In this document: in pieces, positions 11,801 to 23,600 of the stretch
How positions within the stretch are numbered: the stretch's first letter is position 1
Layout of the letters: every line of letters begins with the position of its first letter
Assembly: GCF_000003605.2 (NCBI RefSeq)
Contig: NW_003137831.1
Coordinates: forward strand, 214,487-252,629
Source: Saccoglossus kowalevskii
Lineage: Eukaryota > Hemichordata > Enteropneusta > Harrimaniidae
Direction of reading: 5' to 3'
DNA: 38,143 nt
Program-made: the position numbers and the translations under genes
The notes under the pieces: generated by a model
The model's input: only the letters and a program-made list of their open reading frames with translations
Database searches by the model: none
Told to the model about the DNA's origin: nothing

Positions 11801-14285
11801 TACCTGTAACAATATCAAAAATATGTTGATACATTATTAACAAATCAATAGTCTAGAAAATAGTACAGCTAACTTCAAAAGTTTGAATACCGGAAAAGGG
11901 GAAATGATAAAAACTACAAACAAAATGTTAGGACTAAAAACTACCGTTCACATCATGTCAGCTATGCAAGAGATCACTTACAGCATGATACATGTACATT
12001 AAAAAAGGACTTATATGACACTGAAAAAAAAATGAAAGTAAATTGTAGCTGTTGAATAAGGACATTTGAAATTTCATAAATTTTCAAGCCCTTCTTTTCC
12101 CACTCTATTTTCCCATCAGCAGAAATGAGTTGTACCTTAGTAAATCAGGGATTTTTTTAAAAAAGGGAACAGAGGGGGCCACCACCCTCATGCAATGGCC
12201 ATGGGCCCCCTTACCCTGGAGAGTAGATCCTCTGGCAACCATAAAATTCTGATTGACCAGGGATCACATGTGGTCACAGTCTTCAACTGTGACCTGATAG
12301 TCATTTTGGCCCCAAGGAAGCCATAGAATGCTCCATTTTAACTTAGAACTATCAAAAGCTCTACATGCTGGTAGGGAGAACCCTGTCTCCCACACTTGGT
12401 AGCTCCACTTAATTTGCAGTGCTCCCACTTGCAGTTTGTTTCTAGAAAAAACCCTGGTAAATGCATCACAGACCATGGTAGGCAATAATGTCACATACAG
12501 CAGCACTATTGACTCCTGAGCTCTTAGTGCACTATTTTGCAATATTTTTTCAAATTTCTTTGTTAATTTTGAACTTAATGGATGTAATTTCTCATTGGCT
12601 ACAGGTCCAAATCCAAAATCCTTCAAAAAGTTGACTTTAGGTTTAAATGGTTAAAAGTGATGTATTTTTTTTTTTTTTTTTTTTTTTTTATATTTACCGT
12701 ACTCGATTGCGTTAGCGCCCATGCCCGGGCAAGCGCCCACCCCCCACTTTTGCAATTTTTTTTATATTTGGGGTCACATTCGGCAAAGCGCCCACCCCTT
12801 CAAAATGCAACTAATTTAAAACTTGGTCTTGCGTAACGAATCTTGGTAATCGTTTTTATATGATACAGCGTGGATATCGATCGCTGTGAACATGTTGTGA
12901 ATACGTAGAATACGGTAACCGTGCGTAAACTACGCTTCGACAATGACCTGTTAATACAAGTAAAATGCGATAAATATTTCATGCCATAATTCAGTTTACC
13001 ATGCCATGAATCACGCTAACTCGAATCCACTCTGAATTTATCTGTATGTGTGTCGATCTCGATTATTTTTGTTATCCAATTAAACGCCGCTTTTAATGCA
13101 CTTGCCTTCGTCGCGATGCGTTCACCTATTTCAACAAAATTTCAATTTCATGCCGTATTCAGTTTATCAATAAAAATTGATAGTTACCATTTAAAAAAAA
13201 AAAAAATGTCGTTTATTCACCGAAATCAATTCCAACAGATCGTTCTTCGACATCGATAATTCACTTCCGCAGTGCGTTACCCAAGAGTCTTCGGGAATTT
13301 CCAAAGAATTGCGTCGGTACCACAAATCATTTTGATTGGATAATAACAGACTTGACCCATTAGGTCAAAGGACGTTGATGCAGGTCAAATGCAAATACAT
13401 CATGGCAGAAAGTGTTTTTTATCGAGAGTTTGCGTACGATCCAACACATTCGTCGATAATGATGAAGATTTTGACTTTGACTGTGTTCCAACAGACTCAA
13501 ATATTTCTGTTTCTTCATTGTAACAGTCAATGACGATGTACATTGTACCTAATTTCGTAATTTTATTCTCCCTCAAACTTTCAAAGACGTAATATCCCCC
13601 TCAATCTGTCACACGGTGAATTAAAATTGTCAGTTGCACTCTTTTCCGAGGGGGTGCTCGGGTAAGCGCCCACCCCTAAAAAATCCTGATTTTATGAGTT
13701 GAGGACCCTGGGCGCTATTAATAGCGGTCGAGTAAGGTATAGACGACAAGACCAAATATGAATGGGTTATTAAGGACATGGAGGACTATATATAATAACC
13801 TGTGAATATTTTGTCGCTGTCATACATAATAACATTCGTATTTCATCTCAACACAGACTATAAATGTGAAAACCGCCTGTGCCCGGGACCTGCGTATTCA
13901 GGACTGTTATATTGTATAGTGGGGACTGTCCTCTTAAATTCAGGGCTACCTTACATTACTGGGGGCTGGAGGTTTATTTTTGAAGTAAAGAAGAAATTTA
14001 AAAAAATATGCAGAGAAAAACAATTTCCTCTAGCCCCCCCCCCCCCCCTCCTTACAGTTTTTAAATGAATACCCTGTTGGACAACCCATTACAGCTCCCT
14101 GGACAACCATACTTCGCCAAACCCCTGGATACGAACGGCAATCCTGAAATGACACATTCTGTTTGTTCCTGTACTTTTCCACTTTTTATCACATTGTATA
14201 CTAATAATATCGATTTAACAGCCTATGTCATCATGAAACTGATAAAATTACTTACCGACCCCTTTTGCACGCTCGTAGCAGCCAT
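8846..14285 (-). CDS. PFDN4: Prefoldin subunit 4 (complete, four exons)
   Basis: Minus-strand exons, in order of translation: 14285-14256 (MAATSVQKGS), 10470-10360, 9534-9467 and 9047-8846 (stop 8848-8846). The joined protein is 136 residues; human PFDN4 is 134. Recognisable blocks are VTYEDQQKINKFARKNSKLS, KELQNLQDASDDL, VPYQIGEVFVNHS and the C-terminus LYAKFGKNINLEADEE, all close to vertebrate PFDN4. It is a beta-class prefoldin subunit: two coiled coils joined by a beta hairpin. It acts in the cytosolic hexamer that passes actin and tubulin to the chaperonin CCT/TRiC. Exon 1 has a GTAAGT donor; its MAAT start matches human MAAT and it joins exon 2 in phase 0. Exon 2 itself begins with ATG straight after its acceptor, so a shorter start is possible. 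Intron 3 has U12-type AT-AC ends (separate entry). A possible polyadenylation signal AATAAA lies at 8705-8700. The gene is head to head with TMX3. Confidence 0.95.
9048..9466 (-). other. PFDN4: U12-type AT-AC intron (PFDN4 intron 3)
   Basis: Read on the minus strand, exon 3 ends GTTCC at 9467. The intron then begins ATATCCTTT (9466-9458), the exact U12 donor consensus. It ends with a branch-site-like TTCCTTAAT, about 12 nt of T-rich sequence and AC at 9049-9048. Exon 4 then starts GTATCAGATTGG. Joining these ends gives V-P-Y-Q-I-G-E-V-F, which matches PFDN4. No GT-AG pair nearby restores this reading: the only AG acceptor (CAG before ATTGG) would need a phase-0 donor, and none exists. Confidence 0.93.
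10675..10833. repeat. Foldback (hairpin) element in PFDN4 intron 1
   Basis: The left arm, starting at 10675, is GGAACCAAAATGGCACTTGA followed by AAATATAGACTGGCATAACACCA. The right arm, ending at 10833, reads on the reverse strand GGAACCAAAATGACACTTGA followed by AAATATAGACTAACACAACACCA. That is 43 nt with four mismatches, with weaker pairing further in. Confidence 0.85.
10853..11253. mobile_element. Inverted-repeat element B, copy 2
   Basis: The left end is TACTGCAATCAAACCTGTGT (then ATAGCGACC). The right end is GGCAGGTGGTCATTAACACA (then GGTTTGACTGTA). Internal GATTGTCTAAAAGTGGTCAT is shared with copy 1. It lies in PFDN4 intron 1, right next to the foldback at 10675-10833. Confidence 0.75.
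12695..13739. mobile_element. Non-autonomous DNA-element-like repeat, about 1.05 kb
   Basis: The left end TACCGTACTCGATTGCGTTA (then GCGCCCA) and the reversed right end TACCTTACTCGACCGCTATT (then AATAGCGCCCA) form a terminal inverted repeat. AAGCGCCCACCCC occurs three times in direct orientation (about 12730, 12785, 13663). The inside is richer in CpG than its flanks. No intact transposase frame is visible; a short acidic peptide-like stretch (DNDEDFDFDC) near 13460 might be a relic. Confidence 0.65.
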
Positions 14286-14650
14286 TTTGAAATATTTAAT
14301 ACCACCTAGCTTTCAAAATGCTTTTTCTCTGAATATTAGTAATGCTATTGTCACAAGACGAACAAGAGGTTTTTAACAATAATAATTGTCTCTGACAAAT
14401 GTTATATCACTATATGTAGAATTAGAACTCTTTTATTGAGTACCATCTTCATACCATTATTTCTTTTTCAGATTCAAAGGTTCGGGGGAAAAAGGTGACA
14501 CAGCATTGCAATTTCAGAAGAAGTTAAGGTGTTTATATTGGTGGCGCTGTTGTGCAGAGAAGGGAGAAGCTTGAGACAAAATATATTGACAGATGTCCTT
14601 TGTTGCATGTTTATGATCGTTCTGTTTGATTAGCACATTCGAAAGAAGTA
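14286..14650. promoter_or_regulatory. Shared PFDN4/TMX3 promoter region (head to head)
   Basis: Only 365 bp separate the two divergent start codons (PFDN4 at 14285 minus, TMX3 at 14651 plus). Such spacing usually means a shared bidirectional promoter. The sequence is AT-rich and shows no clear TATA box placed for either gene. The PFDN4 start sits in CAAAATGGCTGC and the TMX3 start in TAATGGCGAAAATGG; both resemble YY1-type AAnATGGC elements that overlap start codons. An acceptor-like run ending at about 14471 could mark a 5' UTR exon of TMX3. The transcription starts themselves cannot be read from sequence. Confidence 0.6.
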
Positions 14651-17600
14651 ATGGCGAAAATGGAAGCTGCGTTGTATGCTTGCGCCATGATGTGTAGGTA
14701 TCATACATTTCATAGATCGATACTAACGCTTACCATACTGACTATCGTTTCTAAGAAGCATCATCATCTTTCACGTTCATTAATTCTGTCCATCCTTTAA
14801 CCTGGCGATAAATACCTTTTTCAGGTGTTTTTATTTTAAAGTGCGTTCAATGTCACGTGATCGAGCTGGACGACAGGCAAGAAACATTTATTTACATTTT
14901 TAAATAATACGATTAATTTTGATGACATAGAACGAAATATGATTAACTGTCTATATTATTATGTTGTTTCAAAAGGTTAGGTTTATTAACTAATTATAAA
15001 AAATAAACTGAATTATTATTGTAATGTGTTTTGGGAGCGGCTAATTATTTTGTTATTTTTTACAAATATTTCTCTTATTCTGTTTGAAACATAATATTAT
15101 TTGATGAGGAGGAAAGTTAATTTTTTTTTTATAATTTTATTTTAATGGTTTTAATTCACATGAAATTATCTAAAGGTTTCTTGGGCCTAGGGCTGCATTT
15201 TAGTTGCTATAGAAACATAAATATGGAGTCTTCCATCTGTTAATAGCTTATGCTCATCTTCCTTTATATACATTTTATTAATATATTAAAATAAGACAAT
15301 TTTTTGGCAGGTTTTTGAAAGATAGGTATGAAGCGAACTGGCTAGTGGAGGTAAGTTTTGTTTCATCCTTCACTTTTTTTTAAATTTATCATATCTTGTA
15401 CCATAATTGCAAAATGCAATCTACCCTAACCTACACGTTAAGCTTCGAACACATACAAAGCAGTATTTTCACTGTGGCACTTTAACCTTTAAACGTCATA
15501 TTTCTTGCCACAATTGTTTGTATATAAAGGAGGAGAATAGTATTTTTGCTTGAAAATTGTTGACTGCTGTAACCAGAACAATAATGCTCAAAAGCATTTG
15601 GCTTGAAAAACACTTTTTTGTGTTCGTTTTGGGGTCACATGACTCTAAAAATAAACAGATGCAGCAAAAATGCTATTAGCATATAGACTTATTCTTGTTG
15701 TCAAAAAATACACCATAGTAAAGAACACATCATGAAAGTATAAATGAGTATTTTGTTTTTGAGATTTTTAGTTCATGTTTATAAATATTTTAAAATTGTA
15801 ATGGCAGTTGAATCAAACCAAGCCATCAATGAGCAATTCCAAAGCGTTTCAATCGGCCAATAGATAATCCTCGTTTCAGTTTGAATTTTATAAATATTTA
15901 TATAAAGATGAAGGGAATGCCTTTGTTGCAGGCAAGAGTATACTTATTTCAGTTTATTTATGAATGCCGGTAACTGTAAATATTCATAGATATAGATTCA
16001 AATTAAAATGAGGTTCTGATTTGCTATTGAGTTGTTCATTTGTACTCCTATCTCTGCACAAAATCATTTCAAAATTATAATTTACAGTTACTGGGATTGG
16101 TCAAATGTTTTTTTTTTTACTGTCATTTTGAGTTCCTGAATGTTATTTAAATATTCACAATTTAACTGTAAACCACATTCATGTGTAATCTGAAAAGTAC
16201 ATGTCATTTTACAGAAAATAAAAAATGTATGAACAAAAATGATGCTCAGTTTGTGAAAATTAACAAACGATGTTAAAAAGCTTTTAGTGCAACATTTACT
16301 CAAATTTACATGTCAGATCTTGATAAACAATGTTTAAGCAAATCCAGAAAAATTGATGCAGGTTTAAGATTGCAATATTTGGTTTTTGTCATTCAAAGGT
16401 TAAAGGTTAAACAAGATTTATTACCAATAATATCAAGGGTAAGGCTGTAAGAGTTTAGGAAAGTTTGTTTTTAATTTATATAAAACGAAATCTTTCAATT
16501 GAAAGTGTAGCCTCAGAAAATGTAATTTCCATTTCCATTATCTATATTAAACTGTTTTTTGTTTTTTGTTTTTTTTTTGCATAGACATCAACTTCGATCA
16601 GATCGGTTTTTATTTCATTATTTTCAAACTTGAAAATCTTATCAATCACTTTAAGTTCAATTAAGGAGGGACTAGTAAGAAATTTATGAAAAGGTGGTAA
16701 AACTGAAACATTTGTTAGACATATAAATAAGTGCACAGAATGAAGACATTTGCTGATCATAAGAACCAGATGTCAGTAAATACTCCACAATCTGTTACTT
16801 CCATACTAGTAAGGCAGTGACCAAATACATTTATTATTTTCATTATGTATCATAATTCATTCTTCTCGCCAAAAATTGACAAGTATTTTTTCCTTCCATA
16901 GTTATGGCCTATTGGTATACTATTTAGGAACTTTTTTGCTATTCAACATTGAATTATTCTATAAAGGGCCTTGAGATTAATATAGTATATGTAGTATTAA
17001 AAATAAAAAGTGTTATTATACAAGTATCAATACATACTTCAACGTTGATTTAATTTATATCGTCAAGAGTCAGGTAACCACCAATGTAATAACAATAAGC
17101 TGCAGTCTAGTTTATATTCATCCTGAATTTGTAATCATTATTTAATTTATCAATTGGAAAGGTTGTAATAGTTATGTTGTTTTCTCTAATTGTGTTTTCT
17201 CCACAAACCTGATCATGAACATTATCTTTAGTTCTATGCTCCATGGTGTGGCTATTGTAAAAGATTGGCTCCAGTATGGTCTGAAGTTGGTAGCTCTCTT
17301 TCCCACTCAGGAGCCAATATTAGAGTTGCTAAAATAGATTGCACCAGATACTCAAGTAAGTCATCCTGGTCTTCAAAATTCTACCAATCTCATTAAAATC
17401 TGATGTGTATCGTATGGCTTGAATTTTTAATTTTATACATAAATGCATGTGGGCTTTCATGATTACCAAAAATAAAAGGTGGGCTTACATTTGTATACCC
17501 AGGGCGGGGCTTATAACCGGAGAAGTACCGCATGTGTGTTGAATGAAAGCAATTATTTTTCACCGGTATATTTCATTTTGCTGTCATACTTGACCCCTGG

Positions 17601-20600
17601 GTTGTAATTCATAGATCTTTCAGTAAAATTAATAGTCATATTATAAATTGACATCATCTTGAGATAGACTTCAGTAAAACTATAGGCAAACTTAATCGCA
17701 GTAAATAATTAATGTATAAGTCTTGTATGATGTATACACATATCACTCCATTCTATTAATAGTACAAAACCATATCATGCATAACATTTTTAATTTTTAT
17801 AGGTGTTGCTGATGAGTTTGGTGTCAGAGGATTTCCAACAATAAAATTGTAAGTTGTAAAATTGTATGGTGTACAAATATCTCTGCTAAAAAAAAAAAAT
17901 TGATATTTAGATAAATATAAACTGTCTCATTATATACATAGTGTGATGCCTGTATTATGTGAAAAGTAAAAAGCGCCCTCATCGGTTATTTGCTTTTTTT
18001 ACTAAATTAAAAATAACCTTCTGCACTGAAACTCATGAAATATGAGAAAAAAACAAATTCATACATACATGCATATTCATATGTATATTGAGGAGGTTTG
18101 AAATTGGCAGCTGTTCGGTTGTCCTGAGCAACCATTTTTGCCATGGGGCAACCATTTTTTTTTATTTCCTTTTTTTTTTAGAATTCACAATCTGTCTATG
18201 CAATATATTTATAGTCAAGTGCAGTATTATCATTGTGCTGAAACAAAATCAAGTAATTTGTTATATTTGTTTAGATTAAAAATTTAAACAATTTATTGAC
18301 CAACTATAATTTCAGTTTTTCAGAGTGGTATTTTGTTTTAAATTTTGACTCCTATATTGTACAACCAAAAAATGTTGATTTACATAAAGAAAAACAATGG
18401 TTGATAAACAATCAACTGGTTTTAACATTGATGTCCTCTTCTGTACAAGATATTCATATTAAAATTTAAAATCTCTTACAGCAAGTATTGTACTTGCATT
18501 ACATTTCACTATTCTGAAATCACTGTGGATCATGCGTCTGAATTTCATATCAATGTTTTTTTTATTAAGGCTGTATACATTGCATGACACTCTTCTCTAA
18601 TTTGACGTTTTGCGACAACTGTGAAACTGTGAGCAGTTTAGGTAGTTTGAATGTAAAATACAATATGTATATAGTTCTATGATAATCAACTCAAGTTTGT
18701 AAAAGTAAATAATCATAAATTTCCATGTACGATATGGAAAGTACCAGAATGCATCTTGGTATTGCAGTTGCATATTTACATAATTTGTTAACCTGGAATT
18801 ATGTTTTTTGGATTGCAGTATACGTGGTGATACAGTCTATACACATCAAGGTGGAAGAACTAAAGAAGATATTATACAATTTGCACAGAAAGCAAAAGGG
18901 TGAGAATATAATTGAAATTATGCTCATATCTACAAAACTGTGACAAAACTTGTGCATATAATATAATTTCAGGCTTAAAAGTATTGATTTACGTTTTTGA
19001 AATTACATTATATGCACAAAGTTTGTCACTGAGATAATCTCTGGCAGAATGATTACTACTCAAAAAATGGTATGTGCCCACTGCACAATTGTCCATATTA
19101 TCACATTTATAATGTGTGTATCTTTATAGTGTGGCATAAGACAAAGGAGATCCAGAATTCGTATTACCACACAGCATGATAGCTCATTTAAAACACAAAC
19201 TATTTCCATTGTACGGGCTACCAGAATCCTGTTCAGAGCTTTTGGGTTTCATAATGTCTGCTAGCTATAGGTTATTAAACATAATGGTTCATATTGCCGA
19301 GCTATAATGGATTTATTTTCATTAGTATATTAAATTGAATTCAAAATAGATTGAGAATTAAATTGAGAATTTCTCATGAATGAGAAATATGTGTTGTGAT
19401 CTATTGACTCAAGAACACACAAAACATCAAAAAAAACAAAGAATTGTTCTCAAATTTTGATCCTCATCAGTAGCCATTGTCAAATTTATATATGCTTTGA
19501 GTTCAAAATGAAATATAAAAAAAAAAAAAAATGTGCAAATCGTTGTAACACAAATTTTTACAGAAAAAATGATGGTAAATAATGTTTCAAAATTGTTTGT
19601 GTTCTCAGGCCGGCAGTACATCAGTTGACAAGTCGTGGACAGTTCTATAATATCAAAAGTCAGCATGATATATTTTTTCTATATTCTGGATCTGATCCAG
19701 ACTGCCCAGTGTTGGTAAGTGCTACTCTTTGTACATTTCCAGATGACAGATTCGGAATTGTATGACTAGTTTTTTTTTGTATTTTTGTGTGGGCAGTAAA
19801 CAAAACAATAATGCTGAGAAAAAAAAACCAATTCGTACATCTTCAAAGAGAACGGTTTGATTTTACACTTTCATGAGATTTCCATAAATCACCACTAGAG
19901 GGTGCTACATAGTTCAGCTAAAACAATTTTGGATAATTCCCATTGTGGCTAATGTAGCAAACAGAGATTATTTATGCAAATGATTCATTAGCCCAGTTTA
20001 TTATAACACCCACTATAATGTCTAACATACTTCGAACTTGAACCCTACAGTATTGCATTTTGCATTTTTACGAAACATATGAATAATCTCAGTAGTGCAA
20101 AACTTTACTTGTATATTATATGTATATTAATAATAATAATAATATTTTGATCCATTTCATTGATTGGAAATTTGTAACCTGCAATTGCCATTATCTAATT
20201 TTTCGTCCAAAGGCAAAATTCAAGAGAATAGCAGAGGACAAATTGATTCACAACTATTTCTGTTCTGCGAAACCTGAGATACTTCCCGAAGACTTGAAAA
20301 TTACGGAAGATCCAGTAGTAATGGTGTTTAAAGACAAAACACACTACAAATTTGAAGGCAAGTGAAATTACAGTTTGATCATTGTTTCATCATTGTTATC
20401 CAAGTATGTTGGAAGGGGAGCTATACAAAGCGTCATTATCCAAGTCCGTTCATTTTTGTCTGTAATAATAAATAAATACAAGTTAATATAGCGCCTAGTA
20501 TCCATCGCAGTGATGCTCAATGACACTTAGTTTCACAGATAGGTAAGATTTGAGTTTGGTTTTGAAGATGTTAACATTTGGTGCAGAACAGATGTTATTT

Positions 20601-23600
20601 GGTAGTTGATTCCATAAAGATGGCGAGGAATGGGCGAATGACCGGTCACCATAATTCTTGAGATGAGTTCTAGGTACAGCAAGTGTATGTTTCTTACTTG
20701 AGCGAAGGGTTCTCTGGTTTTGATTTTTGTTAATAAGCTCTGATATGTAATGAAATGGAACTGAAGGTACTGGGTGTATACATTTTGATGTGGTGTGATT
20801 GACATTGAGTTTATTTCCATCCTGACAGCTCCTGATGGGTTGCCAACATCTTCTGCATTATCTGAATGGATCAGCAGTGAATCATTGCAGGCATATGTAA
20901 AACTTACTAGCGATAATCTACATACCATTGCGGCTTCAGGTATAGATCACTTTACTCTGCTCTGTTATTATTTTGTATGTGATACTTACATCACAAGTAC
21001 TAAACCACAGTAGCACTTAGTATATGGGATGTTCAGAATGCCTGGCCTCAATTTATAACGAATTGAATACTACGAGAATGCCGGTGATATTATATTATTG
21101 TTGTATTTGACCAATATTAAAAGTATAGTAATTTATTGTACATAGTGTTCATATATTGTACAATCTAGTGATACCTTGTGTGCACAGAACAAATATATTT
21201 ATATTTTGATAGTGATTTAATCTTCGGTTTGTCAATCCTTGTCATTTTCATTTGGGAGGTAACACACGTTGCTTCCAAACATCGGGTCGTGACACTTATA
21301 CAGTGAAAATTCCACAGAAAAATAGACCACTCTTTTTGAATATGGATAATGAAACAAATACATGTATTTGTGACACACTCTACCCATAATGCTCATCTCA
21401 TTTAATTGAGAAGTGTGCATGTGATTGGATTCTACATGGATACCCATAATGCTTAGTTGTATTTTGTTTTTTCTTTTTACTGGTTTGATGCAGTTTTGTA
21501 TAAGTTTTCACCAATTAAACTTGTGTTGTATAAAGAAAAATAAAACTTGTGGTATGTCATTTCTCCAAGCATAACGTTGTGGTATACTTGACTGGGCTTT
21601 CGTTTAAATTATCTCTGTTAGAATTAGTTTGGATGCACTAACCCATAAAAATAATTATTGAGACTATCATTGAGACACTTTTGAGTTCATTCTTCACCTT
21701 TTAAAATTGAGCGCCAAATTTTTTTCCCACTCGAATTTGTTGACATTTTCACTGAATTCATTCCTAATTTTAGACCAAACAGACAAAATGTGATATTGCT
21801 TCTAGTTTTTGATCAAAAATTTTGAAATTGTCATCAAATTTTTTTGTAATATAAGAGCAGACTATAAATGTAACTATTTTTTGGGCGGTGCTTGACTTTG
21901 GTGCTTATAGGGTTAAAGATTTATTGGGGTCTTGGAGGACTTTATTAAGAATGAATTTTATTTTATGTTTCAGGTAAATTTTTGGTTATTGCTGTGATAG
22001 ATGAAAAGGAAAGAAGAGTTTCAGCTAAACAAGACAGAGTTAAAGTAATGTTAGAAAGACTAGCATTAAATCATAGAGACACGTATCACAAGTAAGCTTT
22101 ACACTATAACAACAGCTAACTCTGTCACAAACTAGACATGTTCCAGTGTCAAATGGTCATGGTTGTTTGTTATAGATATGGAGACAAATCGCTTTGTTTC
22201 CTCCTGGGCATTCATCATCTGAAAAACATCTTTGGGGGCGGAGGGTTGGCAAAATATTGTAAATATAAAATTAGTAAAGAATAATTAAAATCAATAACCA
22301 AATTAGTTAGTTCCCTTCCCACTTGTACATTATACCATCTTCTAGTAAAAAAAAATTATTGTAATTTATGCAGCCAGTCCGGGCAGGATTTCGATTTTTT
22401 CTTTGACTCAATAGTAAATGTATGTTGTTATTAAGAAGTATCCAATATAATGGCCATTATGGTGAAACTCAATTGAGATCACATTTTAAACATCATATAT
22501 TTATCAATTACTCTCTATAAAATGTGACAATCTTGCTCAGGTCGCTATCGTGCAATTTCCAAAGTTGGCGATGTGTCAGTCTGTTAATCAAAGTGTATGA
22601 AATACACCTCCATAAGATTATCACCACATATTTGTATAAAATTATTTCTTTTATTTTACAGAAACTTTCAATTTTGTTGGATGGATGGTGCTGAGACAAT
22701 CTCTAATATCATAATGAGGTATTTGTCTTACCTTCCTCTGCTTTCTCAAAAAATACAAAAATTGTGTATTAACGTATTTATTCTATTAAAAGTGCATCTC
22801 CAATAGAATCTCCATATCAACAAAAAATTATGCCTATATACTGGGTCATTCAAATATTATTCATTTTCACCATGGAAAAATCTCTGTTATTTTTATATTA
22901 AAGTGTGTGCACTACTAATAGAGCAAATATGGTACATGTATTATTGATGAATGATACTCGTCATGACATGAAATTCACACATGTGTACGATTGCTGGACG
23001 TGCCTGGCAAACCAGTCAGCAACTTCTATGGCAATTCTATTACATCAGTGTACAAAAAAATGTTGCGATCGCAATACAAGTAATATATAATGTAGGAGTA
23101 CCGTATGCTTTTCTAAAATTATTCAAAATTAAGTTTGGTTATAAAAGGATAAGCAGCTCTGATTCACCGTTTCACCCAAAGAATGGCAGTTATGTGTACC
23201 AATATTTGTCCTAGGGGTAACATGTTCCATGATTTGACGCCAGACTGAACTAAAATTTATAAGAAAACGCTTAGTGATCTTTTCTTTTTCATATTGCCTG
23301 CCAAGCTTCACAGAAGAGATGTTAAAGACGGTTTTGCATTATACATATGCTGAACTTTAATTTTGCACTTGTCAATATTATGAAAAAGTATGAAATAAAA
23401 TACACAGCACTACATACAAACATTAAAGACAACACACTGTGCAAACATTTTAGTGAAATATACATTTTAGTTAAAAACAACAATGTAGCAAAATCTGCCA
23501 GGTCACATGTCATGACAGTGGAAACTCACACACTGACAATTGTCTAGCACACTAATAGTTCAAGTGAAGCATTATACACATTGTGAAAGCTGCTCATTAT

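Larger units (their letters stand above)
10471..14255 (-). other. PFDN4 intron 1, filled with repeats
   Basis: This 3.8-kb intron holds a foldback element (10675-10833), a terminal-inverted-repeat element (10853-11253), an ACATGT-repeat stretch (about 11740-11755), a run of 25 T (12665-12689), a roughly 1-kb inverted-repeat element (12695-13739) and a run of 15 C (14034-14048). I see no conserved exon in it. A 120-codon minus-strand open frame at 12264-12626 matches no family I know. Confidence 0.7.

Noticed and set aside
12264-12626. Minus-strand open frame of 120 codons in PFDN4 intron 1
   Set aside because: No family resemblance, no matching splice context, ordinary intronic base composition. 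A homology search could change this.
14825-14876. Exon 2 of TMX3 read in the frame set by the 14697 donor
   Set aside because: It gives an unrelated peptide (CFYFKVRSMSRDRAGR) and breaks the frame into exon 3; the 14693 donor gives the signal peptide and VIELDD.
20533-20928. Minus-strand open frame of 131 codons
   Set aside because: It lies in the wrong frame of the LINE fragment and runs across a TMX3 exon; the meaningful LINE peptide is in another frame.
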